Under the pieces are notes generated by a model, which was given only the letters and a program-made list of their open reading frames with translations, was not told the DNA's origin and searched no databases. A stretch of DNA of 64,000 bases from an uncultured Christensenella sp. Lineage in GTDB: Bacteria > Bacillota > Clostridia > Christensenellales > Borkfalkiaceae. Location of the stretch: the NCBI GenBank assembly GCA_910578145.1, contig CAJTPJ010000001.1:1-64000 (forward strand), written 5' to 3'. A program made the translations under genes and the position numbers. Below are positions 50,520-59,827 of this stretch, one piece after another. Position 1 is the first letter of the stretch; each line of letters starts with the position of its first letter.

Positions 50520-50909
50520 ATGAACCAAGTAAACCTTATAGGCAATTTAACAAGGGACCCCGAAATTACCGAAACATCGGGCGGCGTTAAGGTCTGCCGT
50601 TTTGCAATAGCAGTAAACCGCAATTACAAAGGCAGCGACGGAGAACGTAAAACGGATTATTTTAATTGCGTTGCGTGGCGCGGTTTAGCTGAAACCGTAG
50701 CAAAGTATACGAAAAAGGGAAACAAGATTAGAATTACCGGCTCTATTGAAACGCGCGTATACGAGGACAGCCAAGGCGTCAAACGGACGGGCGTTGATAT
50801 TGTTGCTCAAGACGTTGAATTTTTAACGTCCAAGACATCGGCGGAAGACGACGCCGCAAGTAAGCATCTTCAGCCTATAAACGATGACGACACGGATATA
50901 CCGTTCTGA
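50520..50909 (+). CDS. ssb: Single-stranded DNA-binding protein
   Basis: 129 residues. OB fold with the family start MNQVNLIGNLTRDPEI and FAIAVNRNYKG...FNCVAWRGLAETVAKYTKKGNKIRITGSIETR; the acidic tail ends DDTDIPF, the partner-binding peptide. It protects single-stranded DNA during element replication or transfer. AGGAG precedes the ATG. Confidence 0.95.
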   Translation: MNQVNLIGNLTRDPEITETSGGVKVCRFAIAVNRNYKGSDGERKTDYFNCVAWRGLAETVAKYTKKGNKIRITGSIETRVYEDSQGVKRTGVDIVAQDVEFLTSKTSAEDDAASKHLQPINDDDTDIPF

Positions 50910-50935
50910 TAAAACCACAAACAAAAAATACTCGA

Positions 50936-50960
50936 ATGTCCGTACATTTTGTACGTACAA
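50936..50960. repeat. Repeated near-palindrome, copy 7
   Basis: Between ssb and the winged-helix gene. Confidence 0.8.
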
Positions 50961-50963
50961 AAA

Positions 50964-50987
50964 ATGTGTGTACATAGTGTACGGGCA
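50964..50987. repeat. Repeated near-palindrome, copy 8 (degenerate)
   Basis: GTGTGTACA-TAG-TGTACGGGC, directly after copy 7, giving two tandem sites upstream of the winged-helix gene. Confidence 0.6.
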
Positions 50988-51002
50988 AAAAGAGAAGGTC
51001 TT

Positions 51003-51353
51003 ATGTTTAAAATCGACGACAGCAAATTCTACACGGTGTTTTACTGGATGATTAAATATCTGAAGCTGAAAGGTGGCGAGCTGACAATCTTTGCGATAAT
51101 CTTTGGGTTCTCACAAGACGAAGCAAGCGAGTTTTTCGGCTCTCTTGGCTATCTGGAAGCGTTTACAAGCTTAAGCCGCCCAACAGTGGTTGCGGCGCTC
51201 GATAGCCTTGAGAAGAAAGGTTACATAAAACGTCGTGAGTTTCTGAAAGGCAAAATAAAGCGCGTAGCGTATTCAACCAATACTGATAAAATCAACGAGC
51301 TTTTAAAGAATATGCCGGACGATATTCCGCCGATAGATGGACAAGATAGTTAA
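51003..51353 (+). CDS. Winged-helix DNA-binding protein, possible replication initiator
   Basis: 116 residues from the ATG at 51003 (AGAAGG upstream). FYTVFYWMIKYLKLKGGELTIFAIIFGFSQDE then YLEAFTSLSRPTVVAALDSLEKKGYIKRRE forms a winged helix like the N-terminal domain of phage and plasmid replication initiators. Right behind its stop codon lie the iteron-like repeats at 51355-51455. Related proteins are longer, with a repeat-containing region following the wHTH, so this one may be a shortened form. Confidence 0.7.
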   Translation: MFKIDDSKFYTVFYWMIKYLKLKGGELTIFAIIFGFSQDEASEFFGSLGYLEAFTSLSRPTVVAALDSLEKKGYIKRREFLKGKIKRVAYSTNTDKINELLKNMPDDIPPIDGQDS

Positions 51354-51354
51354 A

Positions 51355-51455
51355 AAATTTAACCAGTAAAAAAAATTAACCAGTTAAGAAATCTAACCAG
51401 TTAAGAAACTTTACCAATAGTGGTTAAAAAATTTAACTACTACCAGTTAAAAAAT
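51355..51455. repeat. Iteron-like AACCAGTTAA repeats, candidate origin
   Basis: About five copies of TTAACCAGTTAA-type units, in direct and inverted forms (for example at 51358, 51372, 51391, 51431 and 51447) within 100 AT-rich bases just after the winged-helix gene. Spacing and position are those of initiator-binding iterons. The rest of 51456-51779 has no gene I can support; it has a GGGCGCAGCCC hairpin near 51705. Confidence 0.6.
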
Positions 51456-51779
51456 TTGCCCCTATATGATAAATAATAGGGAATTAATAATATAACCTGA
51501 GATAACACAAAGAAAAGTGTAAGTTATTCGCCCGCGCGCCCGAGGTTGTGGCGTGAAACATTTTAAAAATCCAGAGCTTTGCACCGTTGCAAGAATGAAT
51601 ATTTATAAGTTTAACAGTATATTCAGCGCCAGCCTATTTTGATTTTTTCTTGTGATTTCTAAAAAAGGATAGGGGAAAAGAGCCGCGAGAAAAACGGTTA
51701 AGGGCGCAGCCCTTCGAGTTTGTCTCGCCCCTTCCGGCAAAGTACAGTTAAAGCTCGTCAGAGAGCAAAGGACAGAATT

Positions 51780-51950
51780 ATGATAAATGAACTTGATAAA
51801 AAGAACTTACCGCTTGTTACGTTCGAAGTCCCAAACGGTGAACGCCCGGACACATATTTTGAAGGTTACTTCGGTGCACTCCCGATGTCGGCTGCGGATA
51901 TGCCTTCCGAAGCTGATGTTGAAGCAACCGTATTTATCGATTTTAAGTAA
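51780..51950 (+). CDS. Small hypothetical protein before the polyvalent protein
   Basis: 56 residues from the ATG at 51780 with AAAGGACAG upstream. Acidic, beta-type (LVTFEVPNGERPDTYFEGYFG, then ADMPSEADVEATVFIDF). The acidic character recalls small anti-restriction or DNA-mimic proteins, but no family is recognised. 12 bases before the giant gene. Confidence 0.55.
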   Translation: MINELDKKNLPLVTFEVPNGERPDTYFEGYFGALPMSAADMPSEADVEATVFIDFK

Positions 51951-51962
51951 TAGAAGAACAAT

Positions 51963-54900
51963 ATGAGCGCGAGAGAATTTTGTATTCCGGTAAAAACCGA
52001 TAGCCCGGATTTTAAAAAACTGGTTGAAGAAATAGAAAAAATCAATGAACGATATTCGGATGACATAGGTCATATCTGTGGGCTTTTTGCTGCATTGAAA
52101 ACTAAGACCGATTTAACCTTTACCCCTAAATTGTTTGGTGTACCTGCAGAATCTAAAAATTTGCGCCAGGGTGAAGAGCTTATATTTGTTTGGGGAGAGC
52201 GCAGTTATGTTGATTCGATATATCATAAATTCAAGGGGTTTGAAGTCGGTTCCGGGCTTGATGACTTATTGAATGGTTTTGTTGATGAAGAGCATCAGTT
52301 TAAGAACGGTAGTGCTCAAAACGAACATTTTTTTTACTCTGAAATAAGCGACAATAAAATGGTTGTTCCGTTTAGCGTTCAGTCATTACAGCAAGATATC
52401 AGTATGGACGAGAATCAAGACAAAATCGTAATTAACGAATTAAAATCATTTGATAAGCAGGTCGATGACGTTCTGCGCGGCGCAGATACGACGAGCTCGC
52501 ATCTGGAAGTGCTTAAAGTAACACCCCCGCTCCTTCGGATGGTGGGCGTTCCGAACTTGCCGATACTTATGACGGCGAAACACGTTAAAACGATTACGCA
52601 GGAGAGCGGAAGCGCTTCTGCAAATTATCACGGGTTGGGAATTGATTTAATAAAGAAGCTCCCAGAGCTAATATCCGACCCCGTAATGATAATGGATAGT
52701 ATTTCGCCGTACGAAAAAGCACGTAAAAGCATAGTTGTTGTAACACAGACGGTAGATAAAGAAAATCGCCCCATAATCGGAGCGATAAAAATAGCCGGGT
52801 TTGGGAACGATAGCAACGGTTTTGAAATATCGGCAAATATTTTGACAAGTGCATACGGCAAAGATAGTTTCAAAACTTTCATCGAGCGAAACATTTCTCA
52901 AGGCGCCGTACTTTACGCCGACAAAGCAAAAAGTCAAGCGCTATTTAAAACCCCCGGGCTCCAATTGCCCGACAACTTTAATAGCCTTGACTTCGATATT
53001 ATTATACGCAAAACAAATGCGTTTGTCAATAGAGAAGAAGAAAAAAAATCGGAAACCACAGAAAAAAATGAGAGAAATATGACAGCCGATACAAACAACG
53101 CAAACGCTCAATCAGCTCGGGAACGTGTACAACAGATACGAGACAGTATGGTTAAAACGCTTTTAGCGCATATCGAGAAGAACCCGACAGACTGGCAGTC
53201 TGGGTGGAATAATATTGCCGCTGGTGCGCCGTATAACGGCAAAACGAGCACTGCTTATCGTGGACTTAACGCACTTTATCTTGCGTTTCTCGGCGCAGAG
53301 CGTGGCTATAATGACACGCGCTGGGTAACGTTTAACCAAGCAAAGGAACTTGGCGCAAGCGTTAAGAAAGGCGAGAAATCGGCGCCCGTAATTTTCTTCG
53401 AGTTCTATGACCGTAAAACCAAAAAAGCGTTTGACAACCGCACCGTCAAAGATATGACGGAAGAAGAGAAAACCGCTTATTTAAAAGAGAACGTTTATGC
53501 GGTAATGAAATACTCGAGCGTATTTAACGCTGAGCAGTGCCATAACTTCCCGGAACGCAAAGAAATTGCAATGTCTGAAGAGGAGAGGGCAAATCAGAAC
53601 GCTAAAATCGAAACGATTATAGCGAACAGCGCTGCGCCCGTCCGCTACGATGGCGGCAGCCGCGCATACTATTCGCCGGGAACAGACTCAATTCATTTGC
53701 CGGTAATCGCAGCCTTCGATACGATGCAAGATTATTATGCTACTGCATTGCACGAAATTGCTCATTCCACCGGGCACGAGAGCCGCCTTAACCGCGACCT
53801 TGCGGGCGGTTTCGGTTCAGAGAGCTACGCAAAAGAAGAATTGAGAGCCGAGCTTGCTTGCGTGTTTATGCAGATGGAGCAAGGCATCCAGTTAAACGGC
53901 AAGCATATCACTAACCACGCTTCATATCTGAACAGTTGGCTTCAAGCTGCCAAGAACGATACGTCCGTATTTTTCAAAGCCGCCGCAGATGCTCAAAAAA
54001 TTGCCGATTACGTTGCAGACAATTATCTGCAAGCCGCCGCTGGCGCCGTAATCGAAGAGAAGAACGTTCCCCAGGAAGAATCTGAGGAAAAGCCCGAGAG
54101 AAACCCCATGGCGGAGTATCTGAGAGCAGCGCAGCTTGACAGCGCGGTAAGTGATGCAGAAGAACGTTCGTGGGAGCAAGAAAACATAAGAGACTGGTAC
54201 ACGTCGGCATATCCGAACGATGAAGCCGGACTCGATATACATCCGAATGCAACGTTTAAAGACTTAAGAGACGAAGTGAATCGTCCAAACCCGATATCCG
54301 TGTACGGAATGCTTGGAGAAGATTCCGTCGTACGTGAGCGTGCGTTCACACGGCTTGCGGAGTTGTCCGGTTCATCCTATGCGAGCATTTATTCGGCATT
54401 TCTCGGAGAAACCGCGGCGCAGAAATTGGAAAACGCTCGAGCTTTGGCTAAGCGCCTTGCCACAGAGACCGGTGAGCCGTACGTAACGATAGAATGGTCT
54501 GAGCACCAGGCTTTAAATTCATATGATGTTATGTCGCTTTCCGAAGCTGATAAAAAGTTGGCGGCGCTCGATGCGCAGGAAGATAAAAACGAGGGCTACT
54601 ACAAAACAAAACTACATATTGATTACGTCTTCGAAGGCGAACACGATGCTTATGAATGCTGCCGCTTTGATATAGGCAGTGAGGGCGGCGGTTTGGTTCA
54701 TCATATCGATGAATTCTTAAAATACGATACGTTCTTGGGTGCTGAGGAACGTCAGCAAGCCGTAAACGCACTCAAGTATTTTAAGGTGCATATGGAACTG
54801 TCTGCGATGGTAGATACGGCAATAGCAAGCAATTTGCCGTTGCACGAGCAATTCGACGTGCAGAGTTACGTTTTGGCGGCGAGAGGTGCAGTCAATTCGG

Positions 54901-57900
54901 TGGTTCCTTTCTCTACGTACAAACTACCTGAGACGTCGGCGTTCGAGCAAGAAGATAATACCGAGCATCAGTTCCTGGATAAAACGAGATACGGCTCACC
55001 GATAAACGGTATTGCTGAGCATCCGGTTGGTTCAGGCAAATTTGTTGCTATTATCGATAATAGCGAACAAAAAGAAGATGCCTTCCCCGACCAATACCCG
55101 CCGAGCTTTATAATCGCCCACGATTACAATCCGCAAAACGGTGAATGGCAAACCGGGACGTTTGGATTTTCTCATTATGAGGAAGCAAGGGAGTATTTAA
55201 TCGAGAATTACGGCTTTGATATAGGGCAAAGCTTAGAAGCGGAACGTTCGGAACAAGAAAAGCTTATTAATGATGCTGCGTCTTGGTATTCGATGGAACG
55301 TCCGCAATTAAAACTGCAAGACTGTCTTGATGCAGTGCGTGAAATGGATGCAGAAACTATCAGAGAATATGCTGAACAATATCGAGCGTATCTCGACTCT
55401 GCCGCCGAGTTTATGAATGACACCGTAGATAGAAGCGCATATCAAGTAAAAACAAGTTATATGTATCAAGCATATATCGAACTGCAAAACAACAACCCCA
55501 ATGCGTTTATTGTTTGCAGAATAGGGGGAGACGGCTTATATCAAGTATTAGGCGAGAAAGCAAAAATTGTAGCTGAACAGTGTAATTTACCGCTTGAAAG
55601 CAGAGACGTTGGAGAACCTAACCAAGTTCCTATGGTTAGCATTCCTATTGCCGGTGCCTATCCGTATATCGATAAGCTACGTGAAATAGGCAACGTTGTA
55701 ATAGAGGTTGAAGGCAGACGTTTGAACCTGGAACAGCGGACGGCAACGGAATTGATGAGGGAACAGCTTTCCGATAGCTCAAACTCAGAGCAGGAAGTTA
55801 AAGAATACGCCCAAACATTAAGGGAATACGACCTAATTACAGGCAAGCAGGAACGTTCGGAAGAAGACTATATCACGCAAGCTCGAAATGAAATTGCCGA
55901 CGTTGCCGAAAATTCGCAGACAGAAGAAACTACAAAAGAAAAGTTAACGGTTGAGCAAGCACGGAACGCAATGCTTGACGCTCAAGAGCAACGGCAGAGA
56001 TATTATGCAGTCCGTATAGAAGATGTACCTTATACAGACCCTGAGGACGGCTATGAGAGCGAAGAACCGGCACAAGTGATTTATATCATATCGGAACACG
56101 GTAATGTGAGAGAGTGGAAAACGATACCTTTAGATAGCGACGTTTTTTCTTCGGACTTACCAAACGGCAGTCTTGTAAGCTATGAGCCCGTTGAATATGA
56201 AGAGCTTGAGGAAATCGCTAAAAAGGTCAAAGAGCCGATACAAACGTATAAAGACGTTTTAAGAGCTGAACTCGAAGTTGACACGGAACGGCGCCGTTCG
56301 GAAGCGTATTACGACCAACGTGTAGACGATATCTTAAACGAACATTATCGAACGGAATACGGCTTATTTGAGCGCAATATCGAGAACCCAAAATATTTAA
56401 GCGGTATGCTTTACGCTGAAGAAAATTTCAGAGGAGAAAGAGTAGTAAGTCTCACGCAGAACGAGAGCAGAAAGAATATAGCCATAATTGCTCAAGCCAA
56501 CGGACAATATGCGGTTGCTGAAGATTATCATACTGACGATGGGAGAAATTGGGGCAAATATCATTTATTTAACAACCAAGAGTCCGCTGAAGAATTCAGA
56601 AACAAGAATTTTCCAAGCGCCACCGAACGTGCAAATCAATATCAAGCCTTAGCCGCGTCAAAATCGCCGTTGGGGCAGGAATATGCACGAATTAAAGGCG
56701 AACACGCAGACAGTGTTGTGTTTTACCGCGTAGGCGATTTCTATGAAATTTTAGGCGCCGACGCAGAGCGTGTAGCAGAAAAATTAGAGCTCACGCTTAC
56801 GGGTAGGACGATAGGCACGGAAGAACGAGTACCGATGTGCGGTGTGCCGTATCACGCAATCGACCAATATGCTGATACGCTTGCAAAGAAGGGAGAGAAC
56901 GTCATCATTGCTGACGGTGCCGATATTAAAGCTTATAAAGCCAAAGTCGATTTAACCGAAAAGCGTTTGAGAGATTATGCAGACACGTTACGCAGAAACG
57001 ATTTAGAGGTCGGTAATACGGCGCAGACGGACGAGTATTACTTGAGCCAAGCTCGAGAGCAGATAGCCGCCTATGAACGTTCAGACGAATATCGGCAAGC
57101 TTTAAGAGAAGATTTCCCGACTGACTTTATAGACGATACACCCCCGAATATGCCGCAAACAACGCAAAATAAGCCCATAGAAGGGCAAGAGCGTAAACGT
57201 GAATGGTTGAGCATCGAATTGCCCAACGGCGCCGTAGGCGGGCAATACGGCGAAAATACGATGATTAAAATGCCGAAAGGCGAATTCTCGTATTACGCAT
57301 TTTATGTGCCTACAAGATTTCTCAAAGAAGCGGACGGTAAAACGCAGCTTCGAGTAGCTTCAGATTATACGTTCCGCCTTAATAACGATGGACGTCAAGT
57401 TGAACTCACCGGACAAGAGCTGAAAGACAGCTTTGCCGGCAAGCATCTTGATAAGACGTATAAAAGAGTAGCGCCGAGCCGTAAATTTGCGCAAGGACTT
57501 GCGAATATCGAAAAGAACGTTCCCGCCGAACTGAAAGCAATTCCGACTTGGTGTTGTTATCGAACCCAGTGGAACGAAGAGAAGGGTAAGAAGGATAAGT
57601 TTATAATTTCCCCCATTGATGGGAAATGGACGAGTACTAAAGAGCCGGGTAAATGGGTAACGTTCGAAGCAGCGATGAAATACGCCCGAGAGAATAACTG
57701 TGAAGGCTTATCCATATTGCTTGACAAGAAATACGGAATCACGTGCATCGACCTTGACAAGTGCATTGAAGTTGAGACGGGCAAGCTTAACGAACGTGCA
57801 TCAAAGCTTGTGGAAACCTTGAGCGGCACGTATATCGAACGCAGCACATCGGGGAACGGCTTACATATTTTCGTTAAAGACGACATCTTAAAGAACGGTA

Positions 57901-58460
57901 CTTACAATATGACATCCGTGGACAAAAACAAGGGCGATTTAGAAGTTTACGACGATAAACGAATAATGTCCTTGACGGGTGATATGTATTCGAACGGCAA
58001 TAATCTGACGAGAGCCGGGAGCGCCGCAACCGTTTACTTACGTCAAGAACTCGGAGAGCGCCGTAGCGTAGCGAATAACGGCGCGAAGCCCCGTCCGACG
58101 GGAAGCCTGAATTTAAGCGATAACGAGCTTATACGCTGGATTCAGAGCAGTAAACAAGGCAGTAAATTTAACGACCTATACAATGGGCGCGGAGTGAGCG
58201 GAAACAGGTCTGATGACGACGCTAAACTCGCGCATATGTTGCTGTATTTTAACGGCGGAGATAAAGACCAAGCTTTCCGAATAATGCGGGAATCGGGCGC
58301 ATATCGCCCGGATAAACCGGATTCATATTATCGGGCAACCATTGATAAAATGGACGCCAAGATTGAAGTATATGCAAAGCGCCCAACCTTCTCTGCCGAC
58401 GGTCCCGGAAAACCAAAAGGTAAAGGACCGGGTAACGGCAAAAAAGGTAGTCAGGCTTAG
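51963..58460 (+). CDS. Giant polyvalent protein: MuF-C-like, ArdC, MutS-I-like, primase-polymerase
   Basis: 2165 residues. Residues about 150-330 resemble the MuF C-terminal domain (LLRMVGVPNLPILMTAKHV, KLPELISDPVMIMDS). About 385-710 is an ArdC antirestriction unit: an ssDNA-binding domain (WQSGWNNIAAGAPYNGKTST) and a zinc peptidase with HEIAHSTGH near 597. About 813-930 resembles a large polyvalent-protein-associated domain. Two MutS domain-I-like modules follow, one degenerate (about 1163-1253) and one clear (about 1570-1656, FYRVGDFYEILGADAERVAE). Residues about 1850-2025 are a primase-polymerase (TCIDLDKC, ERSTSGNGLHIF) with a helical C-terminal domain to 2140. Such proteins enter the recipient with the transferred DNA, protect it and prime its replication. 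Confidence 0.88.
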   Translation: MSAREFCIPVKTDSPDFKKLVEEIEKINERYSDDIGHICGLFAALKTKTDLTFTPKLFGVPAESKNLRQGEELIFVWGERSYVDSIYHKFKGFEVGSGLDDLLNGFVDEEHQFKNGSAQNEHFFYSEISDNKMVVPFSVQSLQQDISMDENQDKIVINELKSFDKQVDDVLRGADTTSSHLEVLKVTPPLLRMVGVPNLPILMTAKHVKTITQESGSASANYHGLGIDLIKKLPELISDPVMIMDSISPYEKARKSIVVVTQTVDKENRPIIGAIKIAGFGNDSNGFEISANILTSAYGKDSFKTFIERNISQGAVLYADKAKSQALFKTPGLQLPDNFNSLDFDIIIRKTNAFVNREEEKKSETTEKNERNMTADTNNANAQSARERVQQIRDSMVKTLLAHIEKNPTDWQSGWNNIAAGAPYNGKTSTAYRGLNALYLAFLGAERGYNDTRWVTFNQAKELGASVKKGEKSAPVIFFEFYDRKTKKAFDNRTVKDMTEEEKTAYLKENVYAVMKYSSVFNAEQCHNFPERKEIAMSEEERANQNAKIETIIANSAAPVRYDGGSRAYYSPGTDSIHLPVIAAFDTMQDYYATALHEIAHSTGHESRLNRDLAGGFGSESYAKEELRAELACVFMQMEQGIQLNGKHITNHASYLNSWLQAAKNDTSVFFKAAADAQKIADYVADNYLQAAAGAVIEEKNVPQEESEEKPERNPMAEYLRAAQLDSAVSDAEERSWEQENIRDWYTSAYPNDEAGLDIHPNATFKDLRDEVNRPNPISVYGMLGEDSVVRERAFTRLAELSGSSYASIYSAFLGETAAQKLENARALAKRLATETGEPYVTIEWSEHQALNSYDVMSLSEADKKLAALDAQEDKNEGYYKTKLHIDYVFEGEHDAYECCRFDIGSEGGGLVHHIDEFLKYDTFLGAEERQQAVNALKYFKVHMELSAMVDTAIASNLPLHEQFDVQSYVLAARGAVNSVVPFSTYKLPETSAFEQEDNTEHQFLDKTRYGSPINGIAEHPVGSGKFVAIIDNSEQKEDAFPDQYPPSFIIAHDYNPQNGEWQTGTFGFSHYEEAREYLIENYGFDIGQSLEAERSEQEKLINDAASWYSMERPQLKLQDCLDAVREMDAETIREYAEQYRAYLDSAAEFMNDTVDRSAYQVKTSYMYQAYIELQNNNPNAFIVCRIGGDGLYQVLGEKAKIVAEQCNLPLESRDVGEPNQVPMVSIPIAGAYPYIDKLREIGNVVIEVEGRRLNLEQRTATELMREQLSDSSNSEQEVKEYAQTLREYDLITGKQERSEEDYITQARNEIADVAENSQTEETTKEKLTVEQARNAMLDAQEQRQRYYAVRIEDVPYTDPEDGYESEEPAQVIYIISEHGNVREWKTIPLDSDVFSSDLPNGSLVSYEPVEYEELEEIAKKVKEPIQTYKDVLRAELEVDTERRRSEAYYDQRVDDILNEHYRTEYGLFERNIENPKYLSGMLYAEENFRGERVVSLTQNESRKNIAIIAQANGQYAVAEDYHTDDGRNWGKYHLFNNQESAEEFRNKNFPSATERANQYQALAASKSPLGQEYARIKGEHADSVVFYRVGDFYEILGADAERVAEKLELTLTGRTIGTEERVPMCGVPYHAIDQYADTLAKKGENVIIADGADIKAYKAKVDLTEKRLRDYADTLRRNDLEVGNTAQTDEYYLSQAREQIAAYERSDEYRQALREDFPTDFIDDTPPNMPQTTQNKPIEGQERKREWLSIELPNGAVGGQYGENTMIKMPKGEFSYYAFYVPTRFLKEADGKTQLRVASDYTFRLNNDGRQVELTGQELKDSFAGKHLDKTYKRVAPSRKFAQGLANIEKNVPAELKAIPTWCCYRTQWNEEKGKKDKFIISPIDGKWTSTKEPGKWVTFEAAMKYARENNCEGLSILLDKKYGITCIDLDKCIEVETGKLNERASKLVETLSGTYIERSTSGNGLHIFVKDDILKNGTYNMTSVDKNKGDLEVYDDKRIMSLTGDMYSNGNNLTRAGSAATVYLRQELGERRSVANNGAKPRPTGSLNLSDNELIRWIQSSKQGSKFNDLYNGRGVSGNRSDDDAKLAHMLLYFNGGDKDQAFRIMRESGAYRPDKPDSYYRATIDKMDAKIEVYAKRPTFSADGPGKPKGKGPGNGKKGSQA

Positions 58461-58590
58461 CAAATTAAACTCAAACCCTTAAAATTTTTTCTGCGTGGTT
58501 TCCAGGCGGGGAAAGGGACGGGGGAAACCGAAAGACGGTTTCCCCAGCGCATTTCGGCGCTTTGGCGCCGCCGCAACGTCTGTACTAAAC

Positions 58591-58613
58591 GTCCGTACAA
58601 AATGTACGTACAA
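58591..58613. repeat. Repeated near-palindrome, copy 9
   Basis: GTCCGTACAAAATGTACGTAC-type copy in the region between the giant gene and the mobilization genes. Confidence 0.8.
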
Positions 58614-58675
58614 ACCCGTACAGACAACTGCGGAATAAATTTCGGCGCTTTGGCGCCGTGCGGCTATACAAACAA

Positions 58676-58702
58676 TTTGTCCGTACAAAGTGTACGCACA
58701 AA
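58676..58702. repeat. Repeated near-palindrome, copy 10
   Basis: Copy with two changes in the right arm (AAAGTGTACGCAC). Confidence 0.75.
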
Positions 58703-58797
58703 CCGCATCGTACATCCGCATCCGTCTTGGTAGTACAGGGCACGTGGCAAGCAAGACCCACCACGAGCCCGGAACTACCTTCAACGGCCTTAATTAA

Positions 58798-58822
58798 TTT
58801 GTCCGTACAAAATGTACGTACA
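58798..58822. repeat. Repeated near-palindrome, copy 11
   Basis: Consensus-like copy; none was found further right in the window. Confidence 0.8.
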
Positions 58823-59341
58823 CTTTACCGCATCCGCACGGGCCGTTCTTTCAGACAGGAACGTGCGGCGGCAGTAAAGGAAGTAGAAATCACCGGCAAC
58901 GACTGAACATGCACAGAGCCGTTTTTCAAACCGGTCTTTGCAGGTAGCAGTCTTATGCCGGGCAGTCCGCAGCCACAACCGCAGCCCGTTCTGATGAACG
59001 TGAGCAGTAGTGGAGGCAGACTGCAGGGGAAATCTCAGCGCCATCAGAACCGAGCAAACCGTTCCTTCAGACCGGAACGCTGCGGAGCTTCAGGCGCTGG
59101 AGAGAAAATATCGGCACTGAGTCGTGCCGCTCGGCAATTTCATTACCGAGTTGCGCACGATTAAAAAAATCGTGCTTAGGAAACCAAGCAGGATAAGGAA
59201 GGTGGCACACTTGACGGCTTTTTCAGCCTTTATTACGGAGTAATAACAAGTGGCACACTTCGGTTTTGCGGTTGTGCCACGGGTGGCACACCACGCAAAT
59301 CGACAAATCGGAGACCGATTTTCGAGTTTAGGAGAGCACAT

Positions 59342-59827
59342 ATGGCAGAAATAAAGGAAAAGAAGCACAAGAATTCATTTCACGTCCGAATTTACGACGT
59401 AGAGCTTTTGAAAAGCCTGAATGAACTGTTTGAGACGGGTAAATACGAGTCGATGAACGAGTTAATAAACTGCGCTCTCGGTGTGGGTGTCGAAAAAATC
59501 TATCTTGAGTTCGGTAAACGTAAGCTGTTCACCCAAGCAAGAGAGATTCCGGAAGTTCCCGAAGGCAAAAGGCTCGATAAAATCGAGACCAGGCTTGAAA
59601 AACAACGCATTATGCAAGAGGACATGTTCATTCTGATGAACTCTATTGAAGCTCTTGTCGCATCGATTTTTAACGTCCAACGTGCGGAAATCAACGGCGA
59701 AGCCGTGAGCGGGGAGCTTATCGATAGCGGTATTATGGCTAAATTACCGCCTGCATATCTCGAGATTAAAGATAATCTCATTGCACGATTTAACAGAAAA
59801 CTTGCAAAGGAGCAGAAATCTGAATGA
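59342..59827 (+). CDS. MobC-like relaxosome accessory protein
   Basis: 161 residues. The N-terminal half (HKNSFHVRIYDVELLKSLNELFETGKYESMNELINCALGVGVEKI) fits a ribbon-helix-helix DNA-binding fold, followed by helices. Position just after the candidate oriT and a four-base overlap with the relaxase gene support a relaxosome role: bending or melting oriT for the relaxase. GGAG precedes the ATG. Confidence 0.72.
   Translation: MAEIKEKKHKNSFHVRIYDVELLKSLNELFETGKYESMNELINCALGVGVEKIYLEFGKRKLFTQAREIPEVPEGKRLDKIETRLEKQRIMQEDMFILMNSIEALVASIFNVQRAEINGEAVSGELIDSGIMAKLPPAYLEIKDNLIARFNRKLAKEQKSE

Larger units (their letters stand above)
58461..59341 (+). other. Long intergenic region with hairpins: candidate oriT
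   Basis: 880 bases without a supportable gene, right before the mobilization genes. It holds two copies of TTTCGGCGCTTTGGCGCCG (58552 and 58640), palindrome copies 9-11, and two imperfect copies of a CCGTTCnTTCAGACnGGAACG hairpin (58842, 59060). It also has a GCACGATT/AATCGTGC hairpin (59155-59175), GTGGCACACTT repeats (59202, 59250) and a TGTGCCAC/GTGGCACA hairpin at 59272-59290. The last part, nearest the relaxase operon, is the best oriT candidate. Confidence 0.6.

Noticed and set aside
45931..58822. CRISPR array
   Set aside because: The repeated palindromes are irregularly spaced from a few bases to 8 kb, and there are no cas genes or uniform spacers.
58658..58906. 82-residue open frame with SVQNVRT
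   Set aside because: It is only the translation of palindrome copies 10 and 11 and hairpin repeats, without a ribosome site or domain; treated as part of the oriT region.
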